Shown here: piece by piece, positions 1 to 6,200 of the stretch
How positions within the stretch are numbered: the stretch's first letter is position 1
How the letters are laid out: each line of letters opens with the position of its first letter
Assembly: GCA_052388275.1 (NCBI GenBank)
Contig: JBQTII010000041.1
Span: 1 to 16,026 of the forward strand
Direction of reading: 5' to 3'
DNA: 16,026 nucleotides
DNA from: JBQTII01 sp052388275
GTDB lineage: Bacteria > Actinomycetota > Actinomycetes > Sporichthyales > Sporichthyaceae
Program-made: the position numbers and the translations under genes
Notes under the pieces: model-generated
What the model was told of the DNA's origin: nothing
Databases searched by the model: none
What the model saw: only the letters and a program-made list of their open reading frames with translations

Positions 1-34
1 CGACGAACTGACGACCTGCGTAGTCTTCGCTCAC
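1..34 (-). CDS. 5' end of a minus-strand gene cut by the window edge; possibly an IS110-family recombinase
   Basis: Only eleven codons are visible: a GTG at 34-32 followed by S-E-D-Y-A-G-R-Q-F-V. A very good ribosome binding site, GAGGAGG, lies six bases upstream, so this is a real translation start. The sequence G-R-Q-F-V resembles, from memory, the start of actinobacterial IS110-family transposases, where it is followed by a G-I/M-D-L-H motif holding the first catalytic Asp. That motif would lie outside the window. The structured leader upstream (57-112) and the adjoining dispersed repeat fit an insertion-element end. The identity rests on a few residues and context, so it could be any other protein. 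The start itself is much more certain than the family. Confidence 0.4.
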   Translation of the reverse strand, partial: MSEDYAGRQFV

Positions 35-56
35 AAGGGGCCTCCTCGACTGCGTG

Positions 57-112
57 GGATGAGCACCCCCAGCATCCGCCGGAGGACTCACCAGGAGCGG
101 AGGCCCCGCTCC
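57..112 (-). ncRNA. Two-hairpin structured leader upstream of the edge gene (candidate bridge-RNA-like element)
   Basis: Read on the minus strand, the first hairpin (112-94) is GGAGCGG-GGCCT-CCGCTCC, a perfect 7-bp stem with a 5-nt loop. One base later a second hairpin (92-57) has an outer stem GGTGAG/CTCATCC with one bulged base, and an inner 8-bp stem CCTCCGGC/GCTGGGGG (two G-U pairs) closed by the loop GGAT. The pair ends about 22 bases before the GTG of the edge gene. IS110-family elements encode a bridge RNA in the non-coding end next to the recombinase gene; if the edge gene is IS110, this is where that RNA would be. The pairing is seen directly; the function is inference. It could equally be an mRNA leader or a terminator for the gene at 240-1280. 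Confidence 0.35.
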
Positions 113-131
113 TTCATCGAATCAACAGGCT

Positions 132-179
132 CAATCGACTCGGGAGCTCGAGCAAGCTCGGCTCCGCTCGCCTCAATCG
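132..179. repeat. Dispersed 48-bp imperfect repeat, copy 1
   Basis: This segment is bounded by CAATCG at both ends and matches the reverse complement of 11780-11827 at 44 of 48 positions by hand alignment. Its core, GAGCTCGAGCAAGCTCGGCTC, folds into a tight hairpin with one bulge. Weaker similarity continues on both sides: towards lower coordinates GCCTGTTGA (on the minus strand) matches GCCCGTTGA at copy 2, then identity stops near position 121. Both copies lie outside genes. It looks like a small intergenic repeat family of this genome. The stop of similarity next to the leader at 57-112 could mark an insertion junction. Confidence 0.7.
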
Positions 180-239
180 CCTGTACCGCACTTGTCTCGG
201 CTCCGGCGACAACGCGGTCAGGCGCCCGGCCGCAATCGA

Positions 240-1280
240 CTACGGACGCGTCGCTCCCACGTACGGCATTAAGGTGAGGGGCGCGATCTCCACCGTGCGG
301 CCCGGGTTGGGGGCGTGGACCATCCGGCCGTTGCCGAGGTAAATCCCGACGTGGGTGATCGGGGAGTAGAAGTACACGAGGTCACCGGGCTCGAGAGCCT
401 CCCGCGGCACCTTGCGACCACCGAAGTACTGCTGAGCCGAGGAGTGGGGCAGCGCGACGCCGGCCTGGCGCCAGGCCATCATCGTCAATCCGGAGCAGTC
501 CCAGGAGTCCGGACCGGCGGCGGACCATACGTAGCGGTCGCCGATCTGGGCCAGGGCATAGTTGATGGCCTTGGCAGCCCGGGCCGAGTTCACCGCCGGC
601 AGGTTCTTGAGCAGGGTGCGGTAGTCATCGCGCGAGGCCCGGGCCAGGCGCAGCCGGTCGGCGTCCTGGAGCCGGTCGAGCACCGCGCGCGCGGCCCGCA
701 GATTCTTCTCGACCTCGGACTTCTCCTTGGCGAGCACCTGGCGCTGTTTCTCGACGACGGCAAGCTGCTGGGCGGCAGCGACCTGGTTGGCGCGCAGCTC
801 CCGGCGGGCCTCGATGACCTGGCGCAGAGCCGCGGCCTCGCGGGCACCCAGGGCGTCCAGGGAGGTGGCGCGGTCCAGGAAGGCATCCGGATCGGTGGAG
901 AACACCAGCTGCAGGGTGCGGTCCAGACCACCGCTGCGGTAGGCCTCCGCGGCGAAGGCCCCGACCTGCTTCTGCAGCACGGCGACCTCGGACTGCTGCT
1001 CGGCGGAGCGGCGCTGAGCGCGGGAGAACAGCCGCTCGGCGTCCCGCAGGGCGATCCGGGCGTCGTTATAACGCTCCGTTGCCTGCTCGGCCTTGTGGTA
1101 GATCGCCTCGACCTGACGCCGGGCGTCATCGATGTCGAGCTTGGGGGCCGCGACGGCCCCGGGCAGGCTCACCACGGCCAAAGACGCTGCCGCGCAGGCG
1201 GCCACGAGGGCGCGACGCGGACGGGACAGGCGGCTGGCGGGCACGTTTCGACCATAACGACGCACCCGCAGGGCAATCAA
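240..1280 (-). CDS. Secreted NlpC/P60 peptidoglycan hydrolase with coiled-coil N-terminal domain
   Basis: A 346-residue protein predicted to cut peptide stems of peptidoglycan outside the membrane. Residues about 13-45 form a signal peptide: basic n-region (RLSRPRR), hydrophobic stretch, then A-V-A-A-P. Residues about 50-215 are Ala/Arg/Gln/Glu-rich and look coiled-coil, as in RipA/Rv2190c-type hydrolases where this part regulates activity. The NlpC/P60 domain fills about 232-346, with catalytic Cys262 in D-C-S-G-L, His310 in T-H-V-G-I-Y, and His322 in V-H-A-P-N as probable third residue. The start is uncertain: TTG at 1280 has no good ribosome site, and GTG codons at residues 6 and 13 would still keep the signal peptide. 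The conserved actinobacterial order places this gene next to the exonuclease/UvrC-like gene. Family and catalytic residues are clear. Confidence 0.93.
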   Translation of the reverse strand: MIALRVRRYGRNVPASRLSRPRRALVAACAAASLAVVSLPGAVAAPKLDIDDARRQVEAIYHKAEQATERYNDARIALRDAERLFSRAQRRSAEQQSEVAVLQKQVGAFAAEAYRSGGLDRTLQLVFSTDPDAFLDRATSLDALGAREAAALRQVIEARRELRANQVAAAQQLAVVEKQRQVLAKEKSEVEKNLRAARAVLDRLQDADRLRLARASRDDYRTLLKNLPAVNSARAAKAINYALAQIGDRYVWSAAGPDSWDCSGLTMMAWRQAGVALPHSSAQQYFGGRKVPREALEPGDLVYFYSPITHVGIYLGNGRMVHAPNPGRTVEIAPLTLMPYVGATRP

Positions 1281-1380
1281 TTCAGACCATCGCCATTTCC
1301 CCGTCGCTTGACCGGACCTTGGCCGCGCGGACGCACCGGACCCGGATTTGAGGCCCTGAGCTGCGACGATGCGTGAAGCC

Positions 1381-1386
1381 AGGGTA
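1381..1386 (-). promoter_or_regulatory. Putative -10 element of the NlpC/P60 gene
   Basis: On the minus strand the bases read GGTTACCCTGGC, containing TACCCT (TANNNT form). The same twelve bases precede the CtaG-like gene at 7207-7196. Transcription from here would leave a leader of roughly 90 nt before the TTG at 1280. I see no convincing -35 hexamer. No terminator or riboswitch fold was recognised in the rest of the 215-bp gap (1281-1495). Confidence 0.3.
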
Positions 1387-1495
1387 ACCCAGTGCTACCG
1401 GGGCGTCCCGGGCATCGGCTGGGCCATCCGGGCGACGAACCCGGAAAAAGTCCACGATCTGGACACGACGCGCTCAGCCGGGGACCCACGCCGCG

Positions 1496-1720
1496 TCACG
1501 CGCTGTGGCGGTGCCCGGGCGCCGACGAGCCGCACCCGGTGGCCGCGACCAAGCGCAGCGGCGGCACCAGACCGGACTCGGCGAGCACCCCCAGCGCCGC
1601 TGCCTCGTCGGCGTCGAAGCTCGCCCGCGGCGCGCCGGGCGGGCCGAGTAGCACGCTCACCACGCAGTCATGGCAGGCCAGATCGCGCATGAGGCAGCCG
1701 TCGCAATCGATGATCATCAT
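1496..1720 (-). CDS. Small CxxC-CxxC conserved hypothetical protein
   Basis: A 74-residue protein starting at one of two tandem ATG codons (1720 or 1717), with a GAGGAG ribosome site 3 or 6 bases upstream. The N-terminus holds four cysteines as C6-x2-C9-x6-C16-x2-C19, an arrangement suited to zinc or an Fe-S cluster. A hydrophobic/glycine segment V-V-S-V-L-L-G-P-P follows, then an acidic Asp/Glu/Ala stretch and a conserved-looking G-L-V-P-P-L-R-L-V segment. I recognise this as a type of small protein common in actinobacteria beside the NlpC/P60 and exonuclease genes; its function is unknown to me. It is divergent from the exonuclease gene across a 114-bp promoter region. That it is a real gene is supported by the ribosome site, promoter and cysteine pattern. 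Confidence 0.78.
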   Translation of the reverse strand: MMIIDCDGCLMRDLACHDCVVSVLLGPPGAPRASFDADEAAALGVLAESGLVPPLRLVAATGCGSSAPGHRHSA

Positions 1721-1753
1721 CGTCTCCTCGCTGAAGTGAACTCCTCGCGAGGG

Positions 1754-1759
1754 ACGCTA
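1754..1759 (-). promoter_or_regulatory. Putative -10 element for the small CxxC protein
   Basis: TAGCGT on the minus strand, identical to the hexamer used in the opposite direction at 1822-1827. It would start a transcript near 1747 with a leader of about 26 nt that includes the GAGGAG ribosome site. No clear -35 hexamer is visible. Confidence 0.4.
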
Positions 1760-1821
1760 GAACCCACCACCGACAACCGCGTTCCCCGCGCGCCCCGCAC
1801 CGTTCTGTCGGTCCCCCCGCC

Positions 1822-1827
1822 TAGCGT
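1822..1827 (+). promoter_or_regulatory. Putative -10 element for a leaderless exonuclease transcript
   Basis: TAGCGT is followed by seven bases and then the GTG at 1835. That spacing puts the transcription start on the start codon, the usual form of actinobacterial leaderless genes. There is no ribosome site before the GTG, which agrees with this reading. Confidence 0.5.
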
Positions 1828-1834
1828 CGAGAAC

Positions 1835-3634
1835 GTGACGATCACCGCCTCCGAACCCCGCCCCGCGCTCGGACCGCACCGGTGGGCCGGTGCCCAGGAC
1901 CCGGGGCGGTCGCTGCCGGTTCAGCGCAGCTTCGACGACCTCGGCCAGCCCCTGAGTGAGGTCACCTTCGTCGTCGTCGACCTGGAGACCACCGGCGGGT
2001 CCGGCTCGGACTCGATCACCGAGATCGGCGCGGTCAAGGTCCGCGGCGGGACCGTCCTCGGGGAGTTCAACACCCTGATCGACCCCGGGACCGCAATTCC
2101 CGCCTTCATCCAGGTGCTCACCGGCATCACCGACGCGATGGTCGCCGGCGCCCCCACGATCCAGGCGGCGCTCCCGGCGTTCCTGGAGTTCGCCGCCGGC
2201 AGTGTGCTGGTCGCGCACAACGCCGGTTTCGACGTCACCTTCCTCAAGAACGCGTGCGCGGCCACCGGGCACCCCTGGCCACCCTTCGCTGTGCTCGACA
2301 CCGTGCGGATCGCCCGGGCCGCCCTCACCCGCGACGAGGCACCCAACGTCAAGCTCGGCACCCTGGCGCGCATCTTCGGCTCCCCCACCACCCCGAACCA
2401 CCGCGCCCTGGCCGACGCCCGGGCCACCGTCCACGTCCTGCACGGCCTGCTCGAACGCGTCGGCAGCCTGGGCGTGGACACCCTGGAGGAGCTCGCCGCC
2501 TTCTCGACGCGGATCCGGGAGGAGCAACGGCGCAAGCGCCACCTGGCGCAGGGCCTGCCCCGCGAGCCCGGGGTCTATCTCTTCACCGGAGCCGACGGCG
2601 AGGTGCTCTACGTCGGCACGTCGGTGAATATCCACGACCGGGTGCGCAGTTACTTCACCTCCGCGGAGCTGCGCCCACGGATGGCCGAGATGGTCAAGGT
2701 GGCCCAGTGCGTGGTCCCGATCGTGTGCCCGACGAGGCTGGAGGCGGGAGTGCGCGAGTTGCGCCTGATCGCCGAGCACAAGCCTCGCTACAACCGCCGC
2801 TCCAAGTTCCCGGAGCGGGCGGTCTGGCTCAAGCTCACCCGCGAGGCGTTTCCCCGGCTCTCGATGGTGCGCCGCGTCCGCGACGACGACGCGAGTTACC
2901 TCGGCCCGTTCCCCGGGGCGCAGGCCGCCGAACTCGCGATGAGCGCGGTGCACGAGGCCTACCCGATCCGCCAATGCACGCGGGCCTTGTCGGCGCGCAG
3001 GCTCTCGCCCGCCTGCGTGCTGGCCGAGCTGGGGCGCTGCAACGCCCCGTGCTCGGGGGGTGAGTCGGCGGCGCAGTACGCGGTTCACGTCGACGCCGTG
3101 CGCGCCGCAATGGCCGCAGACCCCGGCGAATTGATCGCCCGGCTACGGGTCCGCATCGACGCCCTGGCGGCCGAGGGTCGCTACGAGCAGGCCGCCCGGC
3201 ACCGCGATCGCCTGACCGCCTTCACCCGCGCCGCCGCGCGCCTGCAGCGCCTACGCGGGCTCAGCGGGTGCGCGCAGCTCGTCGCTGCCCACCCGCGTCC
3301 GGACGGGCGCTGGGAGATCGCCGTCATCCGCCACGGCGCCCTGGCGGCGAGCGCGCTCGCCGCGGACACGGCCCGGGTGCTGCCCGAGGTCGAGGCGGCC
3401 CTGGCCACCGCGGCCACGGTGGCGGCGGGGCCCGGTCCGCTGCCCGCGGCCGGGGTCGAGGAGAGCGAGCAGATCTTGCGCTGGCTGGAACAACCCGGGG
3501 TCCGGCTGATCGCCCTGGAGGGAACCTGGGCGTCTGCGGTGGGCGGGGCCGGGCGCTGGCGTGAATGGCTGGACCGCGTCGAGGCCGCCCGCGGTGCGGG
3601 CTACGCCGTCATGGAGCGCGCCGCTGGGTCATGA
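1835..3634 (+). CDS. DEDDh 3'-5' exonuclease fused to a UvrC-like GIY-YIG region
   Basis: A 599-residue DNA-repair-type protein, homologous in layout to M. tuberculosis Rv2191. Residues about 40-205 form a DnaQ/epsilon-like exonuclease: Exo I V-V-D-L-E-T-T (Asp49, Glu51), Exo II N-A-G-F-D (Asp133), Exo III H189-R-A-L-A-D194. Residues about 245-325 form a GIY-YIG domain: G-V-Y-L-F, Y-V-G-T-S (259-263), Arg269 in D-R-V-R-S-Y-F, and Glu308 before K-P-R-Y-N. Four cysteines follow at 381, 394, 402 and 406, spaced as in UvrC, then a UVR-like helix pair at about 434-463. The UvrC C-terminal endonuclease and HhH domains are absent. The GTG start is chosen for its -10 hexamer seven bases upstream; the frame stays open further upstream but that part overlaps the divergent gene. 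Domains are clear; the cellular role is not established here. Confidence 0.93.
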   Translation: MTITASEPRPALGPHRWAGAQDPGRSLPVQRSFDDLGQPLSEVTFVVVDLETTGGSGSDSITEIGAVKVRGGTVLGEFNTLIDPGTAIPAFIQVLTGITDAMVAGAPTIQAALPAFLEFAAGSVLVAHNAGFDVTFLKNACAATGHPWPPFAVLDTVRIARAALTRDEAPNVKLGTLARIFGSPTTPNHRALADARATVHVLHGLLERVGSLGVDTLEELAAFSTRIREEQRRKRHLAQGLPREPGVYLFTGADGEVLYVGTSVNIHDRVRSYFTSAELRPRMAEMVKVAQCVVPIVCPTRLEAGVRELRLIAEHKPRYNRRSKFPERAVWLKLTREAFPRLSMVRRVRDDDASYLGPFPGAQAAELAMSAVHEAYPIRQCTRALSARRLSPACVLAELGRCNAPCSGGESAAQYAVHVDAVRAAMAADPGELIARLRVRIDALAAEGRYEQAARHRDRLTAFTRAAARLQRLRGLSGCAQLVAAHPRPDGRWEIAVIRHGALAASALAADTARVLPEVEAALATAATVAAGPGPLPAAGVEESEQILRWLEQPGVRLIALEGTWASAVGGAGRWREWLDRVEAARGAGYAVMERAAGS

Positions 3635-3635
3635 T
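3630..3635 (+). promoter_or_regulatory. Putative -10 element for a leaderless rhomboid transcript
   Basis: CATGAT (four of six matches to TATAAT) overlaps the stop codon of the exonuclease gene and lies six bases before the rhomboid GTG at 3642. No ribosome site is present. Read-through from the exonuclease promoter is an alternative. Confidence 0.3.
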
Positions 3636-3641
3636 GGCCCG

Positions 3642-4439
3642 GTGGTGATCCCCATCCACGATCGCAACCCGGTGCGCCGGGTGCCGATCGTCACCTACGC
3701 GATCGTGCTGCTCAACGTCGTCGTTTACTTCTGGGGTCCCACCTGGGGAGATCACGGGCTGCCCGCGGGGGTGGATCAGGTGTGCCGCGACGACGCCTTC
3801 ATCTCCCAGTACGCCGCGATCCCCGCTGAACTGACCGAGAACGCCCAGCTCGCCCCCGAGCGGGTGCAGATCGACACCGGGGAGCGGGTGGTGAACTGCC
3901 CGGCCGCCCAGTTCGACAAGAGCCCGCCGCTCTCGGCGCTGACGTCGATCTTCCTGCACGGCGGCCTGCTGCACCTGATCGGCAACATGCTGTTCCTGTG
4001 GATCTTCGGCAACAACGTCGAGGACCGGATGGGACGGCTGCGCTTCACGCTCTTCTACCTGCTCTGCGGGCTGGTGGCGACCTACGGGTTCGCCTTCACC
4101 ATCCCGGATTCGCTGACCCCGCTGGTCGGCGCCTCCGGGGCCGTCGCCGGGGTGCTCGGCGCGTACCTGTGGCTCTATCCGAAGGCCCGGGTGATCGCCC
4201 TGGTGCCGTTTCTGTTCTTCATCCCGCTGCCCCTGCCCGCCTGGCTGGTGCTCGGCTCGTGGTTCGGGCTACAGGCGATCTACGCCCAGGGCGGGGGGAT
4301 CGGCGCCAGCGTCGGGGACGCCGGGGTGGCCTACATCGCCCACGTCATCGGTTTCACGGTGGGTTTCGTGATCGCGATGGTGGCGTTCCATTCGCGCCCG
4401 GTCCCACCGGCAAAACCTCCCAGCCACCAACGCCGTTAG
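3642..4439 (+). CDS. Rhomboid family intramembrane serine protease
   Basis: A 265-residue multi-pass membrane protein expected to cleave transmembrane substrates within the bilayer. It starts V-V-I-P-I-H-D-R-N-P-V-R-R, followed by the first membrane helix (about 15-31). A loop of about 60 residues with two cysteines comes next, then S-I-F-L-H-G-G-L-L-H-L-I-G-N-M, with the family's conserved His106 and oxyanion-type Asn115. The catalytic serine is Ser165 in G-A-S-G-A, and the partner His234 lies in A-H-V-I-G-F of the last helix, so the enzyme looks active. GTG at 3642 or 3645 can start it; the first is preferred for its spacing from the -10-like hexamer. It begins seven bases after the exonuclease stop, so co-transcription is possible. 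The substrate cannot be predicted. Confidence 0.93.
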   Translation: MVIPIHDRNPVRRVPIVTYAIVLLNVVVYFWGPTWGDHGLPAGVDQVCRDDAFISQYAAIPAELTENAQLAPERVQIDTGERVVNCPAAQFDKSPPLSALTSIFLHGGLLHLIGNMLFLWIFGNNVEDRMGRLRFTLFYLLCGLVATYGFAFTIPDSLTPLVGASGAVAGVLGAYLWLYPKARVIALVPFLFFIPLPLPAWLVLGSWFGLQAIYAQGGGIGASVGDAGVAYIAHVIGFTVGFVIAMVAFHSRPVPPAKPPSHQRR

Positions 4440-4442
4440 GCT
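4437..4442 (+). promoter_or_regulatory. Possible -10 element for the Lrp/AsnC-domain gene
   Basis: TAGGCT overlaps the rhomboid stop codon and would start a transcript near 4449, leaving a short leader that contains the AAGGGAG ribosome site. No -35 hexamer was recognised, so co-transcription with the rhomboid gene is equally possible. Confidence 0.3.
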
Positions 4443-4469
4443 CACGTTCTCAGCCGAAGGGAGCCTCCC

Positions 4470-4751
4470 GTGATCACCGCGATCGTGCTCATCAAGGCCG
4501 ATGTCGCCCGGATCCCCGAGGTCGGGGCCGCCGTCGCGCAGCTCGAGGGGGTCAGCGAGGTCTACTCGATCACCGGCGAGCACGACCTGGTCGCGATGGT
4601 GCGGGTGCGCCGCCACGACGAACTGGCCGAGGTTATCCCGGCGGGGCTGAACAAGACTCCCGGCGTGCTCTCCACCGAGACTCACATCGCGTTTCGCACC
4701 TACTCCCGGCACGACCTCGAGGCGGCGTTCGCGATCGGGCTGGAGGACTAG
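4470..4751 (+). CDS. Stand-alone Lrp/AsnC ligand-binding (RAM) domain protein
   Basis: A 93-residue protein made only of the effector-binding domain of Lrp/AsnC regulators, with no helix-turn-helix. It has the alternating strand/helix pattern of the family: I-T-A-I-V-L-I-K-A at the start, V-S-E-V-Y-S-I-T-G-E-H-D-L-V-A-M-V in the middle (the G-E-H-D-L motif is typical), and T-E-T-H-I-A-F-R-T-Y near the end. Such domains form oligomers and bind small ligands, often amino acids. The GTG start has a good ribosome site, AAGGGAG, six bases upstream. It converges with trpD with a single base between the stop codons, leaving no room for a terminator. In actinobacteria this gene often sits beside trpD; a link to amino-acid sensing is inference only. 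Confidence 0.9.
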   Translation: MITAIVLIKADVARIPEVGAAVAQLEGVSEVYSITGEHDLVAMVRVRRHDELAEVIPAGLNKTPGVLSTETHIAFRTYSRHDLEAAFAIGLED

Positions 4752-4752
4752 G

Positions 4753-5781
4753 TCAAGCGGCCTTGGTCGCCGCCACCCAGCGCTCCAGCAGGTCAGCACC
4801 GGCGCCGGAGTCGATGGCCGCGGCGGCACACACCAAGCCGGCCGCGACCCGCTCGGGCAGGCCCGCGCCGGTGTCGTCGGCCACGGCGAGGGCGGCGCCC
4901 GCGTTGAGCAGCACCGCATCACGGACCGGACCGGTCTTTCCGGCGAGCAACTCCCGCACCACGGCGGCGTTGAACGCGGCGTCCCCACCGCGCAGGGCAC
5001 CGGGCTCGCTGTGCGCGAGGCCGAGGGCCAGCGGCTCCAGCGTGCCTTCGACCACGGCTCCCCCGCGCACCTCCCAGTAGCTGGAGGTGGTGGTGGTGGT
5101 CAGTTCGTCCAGGCCGTCATCGCCCCGGAACACCAGCGCCGCCGTGCCCCGGGCGGCGAGGACCCCGGCCATGATCGGCGCCATCCGCCGGTCCGCGACC
5201 CCGATCGCCTGATGGCTGGGGCGTGCCGGGTTCGCCAGCGGACCCAGGAAGTTGAACGGGGTGGGGATCCCCAGCTCCCGCCGCGCGGCCGCCGCGTGGC
5301 GCAGCGCGGGATGGAACATCGGGGCGAAGGCGAAGCTCATCCCGACGTCCCGCGCCACCGCGGCGACCGCAGCCGCCGGCAGGTCCAGGACAACCCCCAG
5401 AGCCTCCAGCACATCCGCCGTCCCGCAGGAAGAGGACGCGGCCCGGTTGCCGTGCTTGACGACCCGCACACCGCAGGCGGCCGCCACGATTGCGGCCATC
5501 GTCGAGATGTTCACCGTGTGCGCCTGATCACCCCCGGTCCCCACCACATCCAGGATCGGTCCGGGGACCTGCAGCGGCGTGGCGTGGGCGAGCATCGCGC
5601 AGACCAGCCCGGAGAACTCCGCGACGGTCTCGCCCTTGGCGCGCAGGGCCACGGCGAATCCGGCCACCTGCGCCGCGGTGGCCTGCCCGGTCATGATCTG
5701 GTCCATCGCCCAGGCGGTGTCCTGCGCGTCGAGGTCCTGCCCGCGCACGAGCGGGCCGAGCACGTCCGCCCAGCGCATCAT
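4753..5781 (-). CDS. trpD: Anthranilate phosphoribosyltransferase
   Basis: A 342-residue enzyme that joins anthranilate to PRPP in the second step of tryptophan synthesis, in the cytosol. The PRPP/metal site is G81-T-G-G-D85 followed by N91-I-S-T94. The anthranilate/phosphate loop is K109-H-G-N-R113 with S-S-S-C-G-T-A-D. Further family signatures are R-R-E-L-G-I-P-T-P-F-N-F-L-G-P-L-A-N-P and G-D-D-G-L-D-E-L. A run of five Thr codons (about 5086-5100) is coding and typical of actinobacterial TrpD. The ATG at 5781 overlaps the upstream stop in an ATGA, pointing to coupled translation; the ATG at 5778 is an alternative. The other trp genes are not here: trpD is a solitary copy inside the oxidase neighbourhood, as in M. 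tuberculosis (Rv2192c). Confidence 0.96.
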   Translation of the reverse strand: MMRWADVLGPLVRGQDLDAQDTAWAMDQIMTGQATAAQVAGFAVALRAKGETVAEFSGLVCAMLAHATPLQVPGPILDVVGTGGDQAHTVNISTMAAIVAAACGVRVVKHGNRAASSSCGTADVLEALGVVLDLPAAAVAAVARDVGMSFAFAPMFHPALRHAAAARRELGIPTPFNFLGPLANPARPSHQAIGVADRRMAPIMAGVLAARGTAALVFRGDDGLDELTTTTTSSYWEVRGGAVVEGTLEPLALGLAHSEPGALRGGDAAFNAAVVRELLAGKTGPVRDAVLLNAGAALAVADDTGAGLPERVAAGLVCAAAAIDSGAGADLLERWVAATKAA

Positions 5782-6200
5782 GCGGGAAGAGCCGCCAGCC
5801 TTCGGCGCATCAGGGCAGCGACCTGATCGGCGACCACGATCGGGTCCAGCGGGTGGACGGCGACGGCGTCGGCCTTCGACCAGGTGGCCAGCCAGCCGTC
5901 CGCTGCGCGGCCGATCAGCACCAGCACGGGCGGGCAGCGGAAGATCTCGTCCTTGACCTGGCGGGCGATTCCCAGGCCCCCGGCGGGCACCGCTTCGCCG
6001 TCGAGCACCGCCACATCGATGCCCCCGGCGTCCAGGGCGGCGATCACGGCCGGCTCGGTGGCGCACTCCAGAATCTGCACCTGCGGCAGTTCCGGGGCGG
6101 GCCGGCGGCCCAGGGCCATCCGGACGCCGGTGCGGACGTTCGCGTCGTCGCTGTAGACCAGGATCGTCATGGTCGTCTCAGCCTTCACCTGCGCACTCAC
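5778..6200 (-). CDS. Atypical (pseudo-)receiver domain protein
   Basis: A 140-residue single-domain protein with the fold pattern of a response-regulator receiver and no output domain. Seen: strand 1 T-I-L-V-Y-S-D-D with an acidic pair (Asp18, Asp19), strand 3 D-V-A-V-L-D-G-E with Asp67 at the phospho-acceptor place, and strand 4 P-V-L-V-L-I-G-R. The Thr/Ser normally ending strand 4 is Gly97, and the invariant Lys of strand 5 is missing: V-A-V-H-P-L-D-P stands where K-P is expected. Conventional phospho-switching is therefore doubtful. The GTG at 6200 has GGAG six bases upstream and overlaps the previous stop as GTGA; ATG at 6170 would give 130 residues. It is coupled at both ends, to the CtaG-like gene and to trpD. 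No histidine kinase is in the window. Function unknown. Confidence 0.8.
   Translation of the reverse strand: MSAQVKAETTMTILVYSDDANVRTGVRMALGRRPAPELPQVQILECATEPAVIAALDAGGIDVAVLDGEAVPAGGLGIARQVKDEIFRCPPVLVLIGRAADGWLATWSKADAVAVHPLDPIVVADQVAALMRRRLAALPA

Noticed and set aside
59..277. 72-codon plus-strand frame at the left edge
   Set aside because: It passes through the hairpins and the repeat and overlaps the end of the NlpC/P60 gene; composition is Arg/Ser/Ala-rich with no ribosome site.
315..1376. Long plus-strand open frame opposite the NlpC/P60 gene
   Set aside because: It is antisense to a gene with clear catalytic residues, has no ribosome site, and its Gly/Arg/Val-rich translation has no recognisable domain; high GC keeps shadow frames open.
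1281..1495. Cyclic-di-AMP (ydaO-type) riboswitch upstream of the NlpC/P60 gene
   Set aside because: Such riboswitches often precede actinobacterial cell-wall hydrolases, but I could not match the conserved ydaO core sequences in this 215-bp gap.
5080..5105. GGT trinucleotide repeat run
   Set aside because: It encodes the Thr run of TrpD, a conserved part of the protein in actinobacteria, so it is not an independent repeat element.
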